This document shows, piece by piece, positions 24,185-37,400 of a stretch of 64,000 nucleotides of DNA. The position numbers and the translations under genes were made by a program. The stretch spans positions 38,987,454 to 39,051,453 of the forward strand of contig NC_030389.2 in assembly GCF_001625215.2 (NCBI RefSeq), written 5' to 3'. This stretch comes from Daucus carota subsp. sativus (Eukaryota; Streptophyta; Magnoliopsida; Apiales; Apiaceae). Under the pieces are notes generated by a model that saw nothing but the letters and a program-made list of their open reading frames with translations, searched no databases and was not told the DNA's origin. Every line of letters begins with the position of its first letter. Position 1 is the first letter of the stretch.

Positions 24185-27042
24185 ATGCATAATGGCTCAC
24201 GCGCCGCCGACGATGCCTCACCGGCGACCACTCTACCGGCATCTTCAATGCTCTGGGTCCGCAATCTTCGCCGCTTCATTGGATCCGGCGCTGGTCTCGG
24301 TTCTGAAGCCTTAATGGGTACATCTCTACTATATTATCGAAGTCGAAATATCGAAAGTTTGATCGTCCGTCTGTCTGTGATTTGTAAAAAATAGATTGTA
24401 CATTTTATAGATTTTCACTTCTTGCTGTAAAAATGTAATCTTTACTACATTTTATCTGTTTTTCTGTGGTAAACGTTTAATCTTTATTGTGTTATGATTA
24501 CTTGATTGATTGATTCGATGCGTATGAGTGAATTTGTAAGTTATGTTACTCGATTTGTGTAAGTTATGTTTGAATCTATGTGATAATGTTCTTATGATCG
24601 GTTTCAAGTATTTGGTTGTGTTTATAGACTAAATTATTGTTTGGTTTATGGATATGAAGAAGTTGGTGATAGGTGACTGAATAGAGGGTAAAGAGGGGTT
24701 GATGTTTGAATAGGTATGCATAGTTTGCTGAAACTTAAAAGTAGAACATGAATCTGTGATTTCAGAAGTTAAATACAATTATATTCAAGACTGTGAGCAT
24801 GAATTTAAATGTAGTGATCTAGTCATAGTGATGGATATTGATTTTACTGAGAAAAGTATATTTGCAAATATCTATTTCTAGGAGATGATCATTTTGTATA
24901 CTTTTACAATCTACCAGAAACCTAACTAGAAGGCTGTTGCCTCCTTTACAGAGCTCGAAACTAAGAGAATTTTGCTAGATATCTTTAAAGAGAAGCAACA
25001 GAAGAGTGCTGAAGCTAGCTCGATACCAAGCTTCTATAAAAAGGTACGCATATATTGGTTTTGGAGTAAAGGAAGTCTGTGTTGCATGTGTTATCTCAGT
25101 CACTTCTCTCTCTCTTTTTTTTCCCTTATTTTCTTTTCCATCATCTGTTGATCAGAAACCTGAAGATGGTTCTATTAGTCACAGGGTCCAGAGGCTAGCA
25201 AAATATCGATTTTTAAAGGTACTTGATACAAACTATTGTTTCTTGTTTAATTACATATAGACTGTTTGCTTATCATAATTGTGTCTCTGATATAAAGCTA
25301 GAAACTTATTGTTATTATGTGCTATGTGGGATTCTTTTAAGGAGCCCGCACATTTTTATTAGTTTGACAAATTTCCTTTGAACAAATTAAAGTTTATACT
25401 TCTACTGTAATTTTACACACAATGCTATTTTTTATTCACTATCTTATATGATATGAACTGTTTCATTCATATTACTGTAAACAATATACTCAATTGTGCA
25501 GAAGCAATCAGATCTGTTGCTAAATGCTGATGATTTGGATGCTATGTGGGTATGTTTAAGAGAGAATTGTGTTATTGATGATGCCACTGGTGCTGAAAAG
25601 GTTTGTATACTTGCATTAAAGAATAATTGTCGTTTACTATATCCTTGTAGACTTTCCGCACGATGTAAAGTTTCTTTACCTCATCTAATCTTACAGTATA
25701 TTCAGTATCCCTAAATTTGCAATTGTTTCATAGATTATGCAATTTTAGTTCTTGATCCTTCCCTTCTTAGTCCTATACCCGTTCCCTTTCTTTCCTATTA
25801 TAAATATTCAGTTGATACTTGAAACTGTTTTCTACTGTCATGGCTCAAAACAATTTAGATATAACATGTGTTCTCTTAATATTTGTTCCTGTATAGTTCT
25901 TTTCTACTTAACTTGGTAGGATAAAAAGGCGTAATAAAGCTGTTGATAAAGGCTTAATGCACACCTAGTACCAGCGTGTAAATATTTTAGATATAACAAA
26001 ATTGGATATAAGATTCATCAGTCAATCTTTCTATGCTCACCATATCATTCCACTTCTTTTTTGGCGTCTTTAGAATTTTTTGAAACTGTTTTTCTAATCT
26101 CGACTCGATTCCCTTGCTGAACATCGGAACATGTGTATATATAATACTGTTTTATCCACCTGGAAGCTAGCATTACTTCCATCTGTTAAGGATTCTATAT
26201 CCTAATCTCTATGCTAATTATATCTTCTTTTGCAACTTTCTTAGATGAATTATGAAGACTTTTGCCACATTGCCTCTGTATGTACAGAACAGATAGGCCC
26301 TAAATGCCGACGGTTCTTTAGTCCTTCAAATTTTATGAAATTTGAGAAGGATGAGTCAGGAAGGATTGCCATACTCCCCTTCTATCTCTACGTGATGCGT
26401 ACGGTGCGTTTTGATACTTGTGCTGTCATTTTACTTTACCTCTCACATGAGGGAATTAGGCCTTTTAAACTTACAACTTCAGATTGATGTTTTTTGACCA
26501 AATTTTCTCAGTAAAATATGGTCCAGCTTTGATTGAGCTTCTAATAATCTATCCCAAATTTTAAGCTTCTACTTTGAATATGCTCTTTATTAGCTCTGAT
26601 TGGAGACTGGAAACGGAATACAAAAAATTTGTCTTAGCTTTATGTTGGAAATGATATGAGTCTGTATTAATGGAAACAAACTAAGGGGTTATTTAGCAAA
26701 CCTGAAAGATTAATATTTATGTATGATCTGAATATATCAAAAATCTGAATTCTGAATGAATAATATTATTTGGTAATTAAAATTTTATAATATCTGAATG
26801 ACGTGTTTTCCAATTTTACCCGTCTGATTGAATAAGGTTAATTTGCGAATTTTTTTTGTACACATTATCTGAATGATAATTAGTAACAACGAAAAATATA
26901 AAGAAGCTAAATCGTTTATTAATATGTAATAAAAATCGAATCTAATAAAATACAAAGTTCAAATATTTGCCAAAAGCTTTAAAGCAATTTGATGAGGCAA
27001 ATTATTTATAAAATACCTATTAATAGTTTAGTGTTAATCATG

Positions 27043-27091
<49 letters not shown>

Positions 27092-30000
27092 TAGAATTTT
27101 TGGAATGGATGGCTTAGCAGAATAAAGATTCTGTTAACAGAGTGAATAACTATCCCAAATGAGCTGAATCAAAAGAATCAGTCAGATAGGCCCTATTCAG
27201 ATGTGTTGAGCAGTAAATAATTGGGCCCTAAGAGGCATATTCTATACCGAATGTACTTTCAAATGCTAGTTTTCACTTTTCATCATCCTTCATTACTCTT
27301 ATCAAGGACAATGAATTTTCTTTCCAGTCATTTCATTTTTCATTTTAAAGCTAGGTATTAATAGATAGATCTCCACCCCTCTCTCCCACCCTCTCTGCTT
27401 GAGAGATAATAGTTCTCACTATTATTCAGGTCTCACTTACTCAGGCGAGGATTGACATGAGCGAGCTTGATGAGGATTCTGATGGATTTCTTCAACCACT
27501 TGTAAGGCTGCTTTTACTTTTTAAACTGTAATTATTTGATAATATCAAGGTAGCTTATGTTCTGATGAAATCTGAAATAAAGCTACAGTTCTGGCAGAAT
27601 AGTAGCATAGCATGGTTTCCATAATTATATTTGTCGTGTTATTTTGTCACTTATCGCAGGAAATGGAGGCCTACATAAGAGGCCTTATTCCTAATTTGGC
27701 ACAATTGAGGGACATGCCTGCTGCCTTTGTTCAGATGTATTGTCGCATAGCTGCACATAAATTTTTCTTCTTCTGTGATCCACATAGACGAGGTTTGTGA
27801 TGATCAAGAATACCCGTTCTAAAATTTCATTAATACTATATTTCTTTTCTATTTTGAATCTTGTCCTTGTCCTGCTTCATTTGATGGAATGACTGACATT
27901 TCCTTTGTATTGATGTAGAGCACGAAATATGCAATTAATTGTTTATTATATATATTTTCTGCAATATTAATTATAACTAGCTAAATTTAGAATATTACAG
28001 TTATGCTTTCAAAGCCTCCTCTATTGCTGCCAAATACTTTCTTTGGGCTTTATAAATTACTGTACTGCTTCACATATTGTTGGTCACAAATATTGCACAT
28101 ATGCACCTAATATCTGTCTCTCAGTCCTCTTAATTTGAATTTTACTAGCAGTACAAACGCATAACATATGTAATATTCCATTTTGCTTAGAAAGTGGAAT
28201 TAAATGTTTGTGTACTAAATTGTGCATTAATTGTTGATGGCTACTTGTGGGTGTAAAACCAATTAATTGAGATTGACCTAAATGCCTAATTCTAAGTAAG
28301 CCTCGGGAACTCTTGTTTTGTGAAATACATATTTTTGACTTTCGTCTTCAGGAATAATCTTCCACAACAGATTGGTTTGCATAATCTCAGTAGTGGACTT
28401 ATTAACTTTCATCATTCATACTAAGCTAGTATTTTCTTTCTTTACACCAAATATAATGACACAAGTACATCAAAATCTCACTGCATATATGTAATCTCTG
28501 AGGTGCAAGATGAGGAAAACAAAGAATCAGTTATATTCACGTGTTATGTATTGGTATTACTAAAGTTTCAAGATAGTATTAGGCTATTAACTGAAACTTG
28601 AAACAATAGAAAATTCTTATAGCATGTGGTTTAGGGAATAATTTTAAAAAATAATAATAATCCTTCCAGGAATCGGAGATCCCAGTTTCAGAATTTATGA
28701 GCTGTACTGCTAGCCTTTAAAGAGTTTTGCTTCTTAAGCTTATTAATATTAATAATTTAACTTTGGGTTGCTAAACAAGCGTCTTATTAGCATTCCTCTT
28801 TTAATGGCCATGAATCTGGTATAACTTAAGTCATTTTTAAGCTATTATTAATACCTGTACAGGGATGCTAAAAGTACCAACTACCAAATATGTACACTTA
28901 TGCAAATCTATGTTATTTGTAGGTAAGGCATGCATAAAGAAGGTTTTACTTAGCAACTGTCTTCAAGAATTGATGGAGCTGCATCAGGTAATTTTGGTAC
29001 ATGTTATTTATTCATATTCTCAAGTAGAACTTGGACTGTTGTGATTCACTTTACAAGTCCCAGCTCAGTCACCACCAGTAAACCTGCTGTGTATGGAGTA
29101 AGGACTAGTGCCACTCTTTGGTAGTTAACTTTTAAGCTTATGCAACTGCATTGCACTTTTGTGGTAATTGAGATATATTTGTCAAATAAGAGAATCTAAT
29201 ATATTTGCAAATTTTGTTCTGACATTGATGTTAATGTGTAAAACTAGTAAGAACGTTGGTATTTCTCAAGTCTTCAGGTTTAATTCTACATTTTTAGGTG
29301 TTAGGCTGCCAGGACATTTCACATTACTCATCAGTTACGGGCAATATCTGATACTTCTTCTGTTTGTACTCCAGCTAGCTTCACAAGAAATTGCCATCAT
29401 CAGACACACCTGATCTTGTATACTATTACAGTACATTTAGAACTATCTAATGGGAGATATATAGAATTTCCTAAGCATGAACAGGGGAAACAATACTAAT
29501 TTCTCTTAGCATTAGGCAAAATGTTCATCTGACTGCAGTATTGTTGTGTTTATAAATATTTACTAACAAATGAGCAATCCTTTTGTCAAAGAGCTGGGCA
29601 TTGTTACTTTTTAAAAGGGGTAAATGACCTAATTCATCAGCCACGTCTGAACTTATAATCTTTAACTAATTCATCACTAAACAATCTGCCAACTTTCAAT
29701 TGGGTCACCGAGGGGGAAAAATAAGATTCTAAAAAAATTAAATAAAATAAAAAGGTTATAATTTTTAAATTTAACTAAATTGTAATCGTACAGAAATAAA
29801 AAATATTTAGAACCAATTACAGGATTTATTCCCTTATATGGATTTGCAAGCATATGAACTAAATAGTTATGTTTCATCATAATTTTTTCTTAAATTATAA
29901 TCACTAAAAAATATACCCGTTTTTTTTTTAAAATATTTGTTATATTGGTATCGGTTTATCAGCATGTGGATTAAATATGTAAGTATAATTTTGAAGAAAT

Positions 30001-31691
30001 TTGAATCAAAACATGTATATAAATAGTCGTTTTTTTGTACCGATAAAAAGGTAGATGTATTAAATAATTATAACTTATTTTAAATTTAATTAAACTTAAA
30101 CTTTCTTAAAAAATTAGCCGAGGACCTAATTTAAATTGATACAAAGTTAAGTAATGAATTCGCTATCAAACTAGGTGACACATAAGTTGCCACGACACTT
30201 TTTCGTTAGGGTTTTTAACAGTAAACGTTGAAATCTATGCGACAGTTTTACATAATTTATGTATGCGACTGAAAACTTTTTTGGCTGATGATTCAACTCT
30301 GAGTTTCTGTGTAGTACAGTGACGATTTAGCTTATTTACCCCTTTTAAAAGTGTAAAGACTTTTCTTTGCATTAAGATTATATGTAATTAATAAGTTAAG
30401 CTGATGGGTGCTTAAAGTCTATTATGTTACAAGGTTGCAAGCTTGAGGCATTTTATTGATATTCGAAACTGATCTTTGGTACTTATATTGCATATCCTAG
30501 GAAACTGAGGAAGAAGTCACTGATACTGAACAAGCAGAAAACTGGTTTTCATTGACATCTGCACAACGCATATGTGGTGAGTAATCTTCATATGATGTGC
30601 TTCAGTGCATCTCACATTTGCTTTTGACTTTTCTTCCAGCTCCTACTGTGTTAATGAGTCCGGCTTTCATAAGGAGTTGTTGCATCTTCGTAATTGTAAA
30701 GGTGGAGCAGCACTTAAAATTATATAGAAGTGCTCCAGGTTTTATTAAAACAGTGGACCTTACTTGGTTGGCACCATAGTTGTCATGTTGACAAGTCGAG
30801 GCGAGTCAATGGACCTTCGGCTAGGCGACTAGTCGAATAGTTGTGTACTAGTCATAGACTCATCGGAAAAAAATAAAATATACTTAAAACATAATATTTA
30901 TTATATAATACATTTCTAACACCTATCTTAATTTTGTATTTCAGAATCCACGAATGAGTACTTGAAAAGAGTGCGTACTAAATAACAATAATAGTTAAAT
31001 TGTATATTTCTAATTTCTTATGAAACATGGGGTATATAGAACATAATTAACAATGCAACTTGCAAATTTATGAACATAAATCAATGCAGTTTCAGTGGAA
31101 AAAATTAGCGTCTCGCAGTGCAGTTTAACTGCAGAAATGGAGCTCCTTGGCAGCAGAAATGGAGCAGAACTGCAGAAAATTAGTTCAGTTTAACAGCAGA
31201 AACATAGCAAACTTGCAAAAGAACTGTGCAGTTTACTGTAGAAAAATAGCAGTTTTACTGCAGGAAACAACAATGGTTGGGATTTAGCTGTATTTACGTG
31301 TAAAGAAAGTATGTTTTTTTACATGAGATACAGAGGGGAAATATCGATTTACCAGTGCATTACACATTCACACTGCTATTGAATATTACTACTTCCGTCC
31401 CCCTGAGTCGTATACAGGGGGAGCGGCACGCACTTTAATGCTTCTCTCAAGAATAGTTCTATAACTTATTTTTTTAAATTTTCTTTTTCTGAATAAAATT
31501 TTAACTATTAAATTTTTATTCAGGAAAAGAAAATCTTAAAAATAAGTTACAGAACCATATTTTATAGAAGCATCAAAATGCGTGCCAAATAATGAACGTA
31601 TAGAATTAAATGGGACGGGGGAGTACATAGCCACAATTAAATTTTCCTTTGTGACATTACAGAAGTACCGCTCTCTTATTATTATTTTTGT

Positions 31692-31789
<98 letters not shown>

Positions 31790-33863
31790 TTATTCTTATT
31801 CTTATTCTTATTCTTATTCTTATTATTATATTATATGATTATTATTATTATTATTATTATTGTTACAAAAATGAATTTGTGGATGATATATATTTAGTCT
31901 CTGCAGCAGTGAGAAGTTAAGAGATAAATGGAAACTAGAGGTTGTGGGATGAAAGGATAGGGTTTCCTTTTAATTCCAACGCTTAATATTTACTTAGAGC
32001 CTGTTTGGATGGGCTTAAAATAATTACTTATGACCTAAATGTGACTTGATGTGATAAGTTCACGGGTGGACCTACACTCACTGTACTGGGGGATGAGCCC
32101 CCACTCAATTCCCAGCCCAGGCCTTATATTTGATAAAATCTGGTCACTGTTCCGTTCTAAGCTACAAGTGCCCCTGCAGTTTATGGGTTTTATTTTGATA
32201 ATGGGCAAGTGCCTGTAAAAAAAAAGGGCCCAGCTCATTGAAATTGTAGTTCATCAGCTTAGAGATTCAAAATATTATGTGTATACAGTATATATGAGCT
32301 GATCTTGATTATGTAATTTTTTTTAATGCCGCTTAATGACTTATTACACAAACATATATCAACTTCAAGTAAAAAATTACTTTCAGCCCATGGCTTAAAG
32401 TTTCCCAAAAATTCTCTTGATATAAGGCTCTATATTAGTTGCCGCAATTAATTTATATCCTACTTGAGAATAGGCCTATACTTACCTGTATAAGATAAGT
32501 TATACTCTTCATATTACTTCTGCAGATATGTTCCTTGCCCTTGACAAAGATATGAATGGGACATTGGGCAAGCAAGAACTTCGAGAATACGCAGATGGAA
32601 CTCTGACAGATATTTTCATTGAGAGAGGTATTGTTTAATTGAATGAAATTTGCTACCAAAATTGTCAAGATATATGCTCTGAACTAAGGCACATTATCTA
32701 GATCTTTGTGAATGCAGTAGTTCCTAGCCATATTTTGTAATTTTTGTGATATATGTGGTTGTGTCTTTCCTCCCGTTTTTATTGAAAATTGTTTTTACCA
32801 GTCTATCTTAGCTTGTGGTTAAATGTTTTAAGCAATTTTTTCTTGAAGTGATACAACTTAAATACTTTTGAAGAAATTTCTCAGTCATGTTGGTTAGAAT
32901 GGATTGTTTTATTCCGTAGTTTGTGACAATGACTTGATTTTCTTGAATGCCAAGTATAACAAGATGTTGAAACTCGTTTCCCTTATCTGCGGACTGCGAT
33001 GAGTATGATAGATTATGTATATATTTTATTGGTGTTTGATTTTTTTTATCATTATATATAGCTTTTGATGAGCATGTTCGCCGTGGAAAAACTGGAGGAG
33101 GTAATGCTCGTGAGATGGACTTTGAGAGCTTTCTTGATTTTGTGTTGGCCCTAGAAAATAAAGATACCCCAGAGGGCTTGACATATCTATTCCGGTGTCT
33201 CGATCTTCATGGAAGGGGCTTCCTTACTACTGCTGATATTCATACGCTCTTCAGGTTTACACTTACAGATTCACAATTAATAATGCCATTCCTTTAGTTA
33301 TTCTTGCTTTGTTTCTTTTGTTTGAATCGGAATAAGGCTTCTTACATTTCCGCAATATATGAGTAGCAAGTTATGTTTGAAACTCTGAGCGGAAGAAAAG
33401 AAGGGGAACATCCATAGTTGTAGATGTTGCCTGATATAAGCTTCCTATAGAAAACTCTATAATTTCCTGCTTGTGGCTGTTAAGAAAGTTCACATGTCTC
33501 CAATTATAAGATACACAGAACAAAATCAAATCTGAAGTGTTTCTATATATTTATATAGAGAGGAAAATGCATAATAATTTGTTATTGTTTTTGCTGAAGA
33601 GAGTTAAGTTGTGGATGTGATGCAGGGATGTACATCAAAAATGGATTGACGGAGGGAATTATGAGTTGTGCATTGAAGATGTACGGGATGAGATATGGGA
33701 TATGGTGAAGCCAAGTGACCCTTTAAGAATCACATTAGCAGATTTATTATCTTGTAAACAGGGTGGTACAGTTGCCAGCATGCTGATAGATGTCCGCGGT
33801 TTCTGGGCTCACGATAACAGAGAGAATCTTCTCCAAGAAGAGGAAGAGCCGGAGGAAGAATAA
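24185..33863 (+). CDS. TON2: TON2/FASS, PP2A B''-type regulatory subunit
   Basis: Twelve exons with GT-AG borders and consistent phases: 24185-24317, 24952-25043, 25156-25218, 25502-25600, 26245-26403, 27430-27501, 27660-27792, 28923-28987, 30501-30576, 32526-32627, 33062-33254, 33626-33863; product 474 aa (Arabidopsis protein about 480). TON2 directs protein phosphatase 2A to the TTP (TON1-TRM-PP2A) complex, which organises cortical microtubules and the preprophase band. Recognised stretches include PASSMLWVRNLRR, GSGAGLGSEALM, FCHIASVCTEQIGPKCRRFF and GFWAHDNRENLLQ, with the acidic tail EEEEPEEE. An EF-hand-like loop is at about 188-200 (DEDSDG) and a canonical one, DKDMNGTLGKQE, at about 306-317. 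Only the first 20 or so residues differ much from the family. Introns 5, 8 and 9 hold transposon-like insertions. All exons read through without breaks, so it appears functional. Confidence 0.95.
26683..27231. repeat. possible hAT-like MITE in TON2 intron 5, with (AT)n
   Basis: The left end TAAGGGGTTATTTAGCAAAC and, inverted, the right end TTAGGGCCCAATTATTTAC are similar, as in non-autonomous hAT elements. A pure (AT)n tract lies at 27045-27087. I found no clear 8-bp target duplication. Confidence 0.3.
29617..30342. mobile_element. 726-bp MITE-like element in TON2 intron 8
   Basis: Ends GGGGTAAATGACC and its inverse TTATTTACCCC, each flanked by TTTTAAAA, an 8-bp direct repeat that may be the target duplication. 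AT-rich and non-coding. The family is unclear; the terminal GGGG and duplication length would suit a Mutator- or hAT-like origin. Confidence 0.45.
31392..31623. mobile_element. Stowaway-like MITE in TON2 intron 9
   Basis: TIRs CTTCCGTCCCCC and, inverted, CTCCCCCGTCCC, flanked by TA on both sides (31390-31391 and 31624-31625), the Tc1/mariner duplication. The two arms are complementary over most of the 232 bp, for example TTCTGAATAAAATTTT against AAATTTTTATTCAGGAA in the centre. Confidence 0.7.
31692..31861. repeat. (TAA)n-(TTA)n microsatellite, self-complementary
   Basis: A (TAA)n run to about 31756 switches to (TTA)n, then TTCTTA units and more TTA. The first two blocks are complementary and can form a long hairpin. 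The poly-isoleucine frame through it is an artefact. Confidence 0.9.
31998..32430. repeat. possible transposon remnant in TON2 intron 9
   Basis: The left end GAGCCTGTTTGGATGGGCTT has the GCCTGTTTGG start common to several plant MITE families. A weak inverted partner, TTTGGGAAACTTTAAGCC, is seen ending near 32415. The middle holds an unrelated GC-rich stretch. No target duplication found. Confidence 0.25.
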
Positions 33864-33957
33864 TACTTTCAATAATATAAGTGGGCTCACGATAACAGAG
33901 AATCTTCTCCAAGAACAGGAAGAGCCAGAGGAGGAATAATAGTTTCAATGATATAAT
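33804..33957 (+). repeat. tandem duplication of the TON2 coding end and stop
   Basis: 33804-33881 (the last 57 coding bases from TGGGCTCACGATAACAG, the stop codon and the start of the 3' UTR) is repeated at 33882-33957. The second copy has two bases fewer in its AGAGAG run and a few substitutions. It lies after the TAA stop and is 3' UTR. Confidence 0.9.
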
Positions 33958-34400
33958 TTGTGTTGTATGGTTGCTCGTTATAGCTTAAATTTGTAATAGA
34001 AAAGTACAATTGACCTCTAGCTAATAAAGTTTTCAGTTTGATAATAATTCTGTAGTGTATAGCCACACTGGAAGATTGTGTAGAAGTACAAAAAATTAAT
34101 CTCGGATCTTTTATATTAAGAAAACATGTGTAACATTTTGCATTCATATATACTTCATTGAGCACTTCAACTATGATAATTAGGATTCTTTTGCTCTTTA
34201 CTCGTCAACCAAATAATTTGATAACTAGAAGTATCAAAAGCATTCCGGGGATGACACATTTGAGATTTGCAATTCTGTCTCGAATATACATAATGGGATG
34301 AGTTTCTCTAATTTACAATTTACAAGTTCACGAGATACTCTAGATCCCAAGAAATTAGCTCCAGCAACTATGTCAATTACTGTAATCGATACTGCAAGTC
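33958..34400. other. convergent 3' UTR interval
   Basis: About 440 bp between the TON2 3' end and the kelch gene stop codon on the other strand. It contains AATAAA-like signals for TON2 (AATAAAG at 34023) and AT-rich sequence. No gene recognised. Confidence 0.5.
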
Positions 34401-37400
34401 CTAGACATGGAATGGTTTTCTGGGAGTTGGTGCTCGATTCTCCAGTGACTGCAATCTTTGCTTGAGATGAAAAACTTCTACCTGCATTAGAAACCAAGTC
34501 AAATATAATACAAAACTAAATAAAAGAAGTAATCAGATTCGTAATCCAAAACTACAATATCATCATCCATAACATATTTAATAACATTGATTCTGATTGT
34601 TATTATATTATGAAAAAAATTCATTAAAATCGAAAAAAAGTCTTTGGTTGGGAGAAGATAGTTATGTTTAAACCTGCAGTTGAAATGCTCTTGCTCTTTC
34701 CCCAGCAAGGACTCCTCTAGTCGAATGAAGCTCCTGTATTATGATTTATGCAAATAATAATGAAAGCAGATGCATGTTATAAGTCACTTTATAAGAGAAG
34801 CTGATTCAAAAGAGTTATAATGAGATTTGTGCGTTTTGTGTTTTACCTTCTGAGTATCATCCAGCACCGCCTTGAGAAAAGCTACGTCATGCTCAAGCCT
34901 TACATTGTCAGAGTGGACAATATTTGATAGGCTGTTGGCCTCTTCTTGTGACAATTCTATTGTGGTCAGCTTTTCTCTTAGCATTTCATTCTCCTTTATT
35001 GTTTCGGCTAATTTTCTTTCCATTTCCTGTTTGCTTCTCAGAACATTAGACAAGTTCTTCTCAGCAGCTTCCCGGCTACCTGATGCAACAGCCAATTGTC
35101 CTTCCAGAATTCCGTTCTTTTTAGACAAGGCAGCCAGTTTAGCTTCATACACCTGATATGCACTTGGTTGAGCTGGAAATTGGCCTGATTTGCCTTCAGA
35201 TTCTTGGACTTCAACTACGTTAATACTATCGGACAAAAGGCTCACGTTTACATTTTTAACAAGCGTGTCCAAGTTTTCAGGCTCGGATATTGACGACGTC
35301 TCTTCCCAACTGATTTTACCGCCACCAGAGTTTGCCTGAATACCGGCTTCTGATTGTTTCCTTGTGTGCTCAATCACCTAAAATTTACATAATTTGTTTA
35401 GTCAGAATAATATTTATTTTAGTTGCCAAGTCAGAAAACTAAATTTAGATCCCTAAAGGTAGCATCATGATTCATAATCATACTATAATATCAGATAAAT
35501 GTTATTGGGTTTTTCTAAGCACTCATATCCAGTGCTTACTAGTTTCTACACATGTACATTTGCGCACTTAATGGCTTAAAGCTAGAATGCAATTAGCTAA
35601 GCCCAACAACAAGTAATAAAAACTGATGTAACTACTGCCTTCAACTCTGAATCAGATTAAGGCGAAAAAGTAATGAGGTACGCAACATGGTTGAAAAATA
35701 TTACTCACTCTTGTCCCATATTACATCAGGCACATGCCTCTGGCACAAACTTAGACGTACAAAGATAATACTTCCATGTGATATTTTCATTCTTTGCATT
35801 ATTTAATATTTAGTATTAGGATTATCATTCACTGAAAAAAGCTAGAGCTTACTTTTTCGTTCAAACCAAAATTACAAAACCACTGTGTGCAAATTTATCT
35901 TTTGTACACCTTAAAATGCTTGACGAGCTCACATAAAATAGGATGAAGGTAGTAGTATCCTTTGGGAAAACTGGATTAGACTCCCAGCATACTTTGTCTA
36001 TGGAGGACAAGTAAAACATGGAAGTATGGAGCTGTCACTAGATAGAGATTGTTCATCAAACTAACCTGTGAAGTTTCATCTTCCCAGTTCTGTGTTATCT
36101 TCATGACCAATCTCTCGTCCTCATTATGAAGTTGCTTTCGGAGAGACACATTGCCAGGATTTGGATGAGAGAGCAAGGACTCCGACAAAGACCTTCTCCC
36201 TGAACCATGTTGGTCAATTGCAGATGCTATGTTTTGTCTCCCAACAGAATCTAGTGGAGCATGTAAATTATTGCTTCCTAGTGTAGCTGGACCTACTGAT
36301 GAGCGATTATCATGTGTCAATGGCACTTTAGGTTTAGTAGGAGCCAAGCGCCTCCCTGCAACTGATTCATTTCTTTCAATGGTCAGCACTTCAACCTGAA
36401 AAATAAACATGCCTAAATGTTAGTAATCATTTTATCCTTTTCTAATTATTTTGTAAGGATTTCCTTTCTGTCTTCCACCTGATCAGATGGTTCCTTTTTG
36501 GATCCCCCAAATGCAACAAGGAAGTCTCCTCTTTCCTTGTTCTGAACAAGCACAAGGCTAAATCCCTGTAAAACAGTATTACACAGTAAGTATCCGTTGA
36601 TAACAAAAAAGTACCAATTTATAATTTTCATTTCAAAACAATACTTGATTGCAGAAATATTGAGCAAAATGCAATTCTGAAGTTGTATTCTCTCATTTGT
36701 CAAAAATATATATTGGACTACCAACAATCTCTAAGATATGCTCCCCTCATCAAAAACTTCATTACAATTTTTTGGCAAGGCAATAAAAATTATCAGAAGA
36801 GAGACAGAACAGGATCGAGTAGGACAAAAAGCCTGCCAAGATGATATTTGTGACAGGTCATTTTCCAAAAATGCGTCCTGCCAGAGACAATTTTCAAATC
36901 CGAATTCCTAGACAAAGTGTGTATGGGTTTACGAGACTCTTCTAATACATAAGAGCTCCTCAGTTCAAATAGCCTTGGCTGGTAATGGTACAAAAATATT
37001 AATGGGTACCATCAGAAAGTGCTCAAAAAAAAAAAAAAAAAAAAAATCCCACATGTGAAGCGGATCTGTTCGTAAACAACCTTTTTAAACAAGAAATTTC
37101 TAATTCAAACAGGAAGGTGTGCTTGACTAATTTATTAGTCTCTCCTGTTTAAAAGACTGAGCTTGTTAATTAAAAGCCTGGCTCACTCCATTCAAAACCA
37201 TGGAAATCTGTAAACAAATCAATCCTCTTATGAACAAGCTTGACCTGAAGCAGATTAAATATACTGCATGTGACCTCTCTAAGAAAGTTCGAGCTCAAAC
37301 ACATTCAAGATCTCATTAATGCAGAACTGCAACTCTCTAGCACTTCTGTTGACTTCTGTTAAAAACTCATTTTATCTCAATTTACCGTATTCACTACCCC

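Noticed and set aside
31081..31270. Repeated CTGCAG / GCAGAAAT units in TON2 intron 9
   Set aside because: Irregular spacing and no inverted ends; a weak local repeat without a clear interpretation.
31582..31920. 112-codon frame rich in isoleucine
   Set aside because: It is the translation of the (TAA)n/(TTA)n microsatellite inside a TON2 intron.
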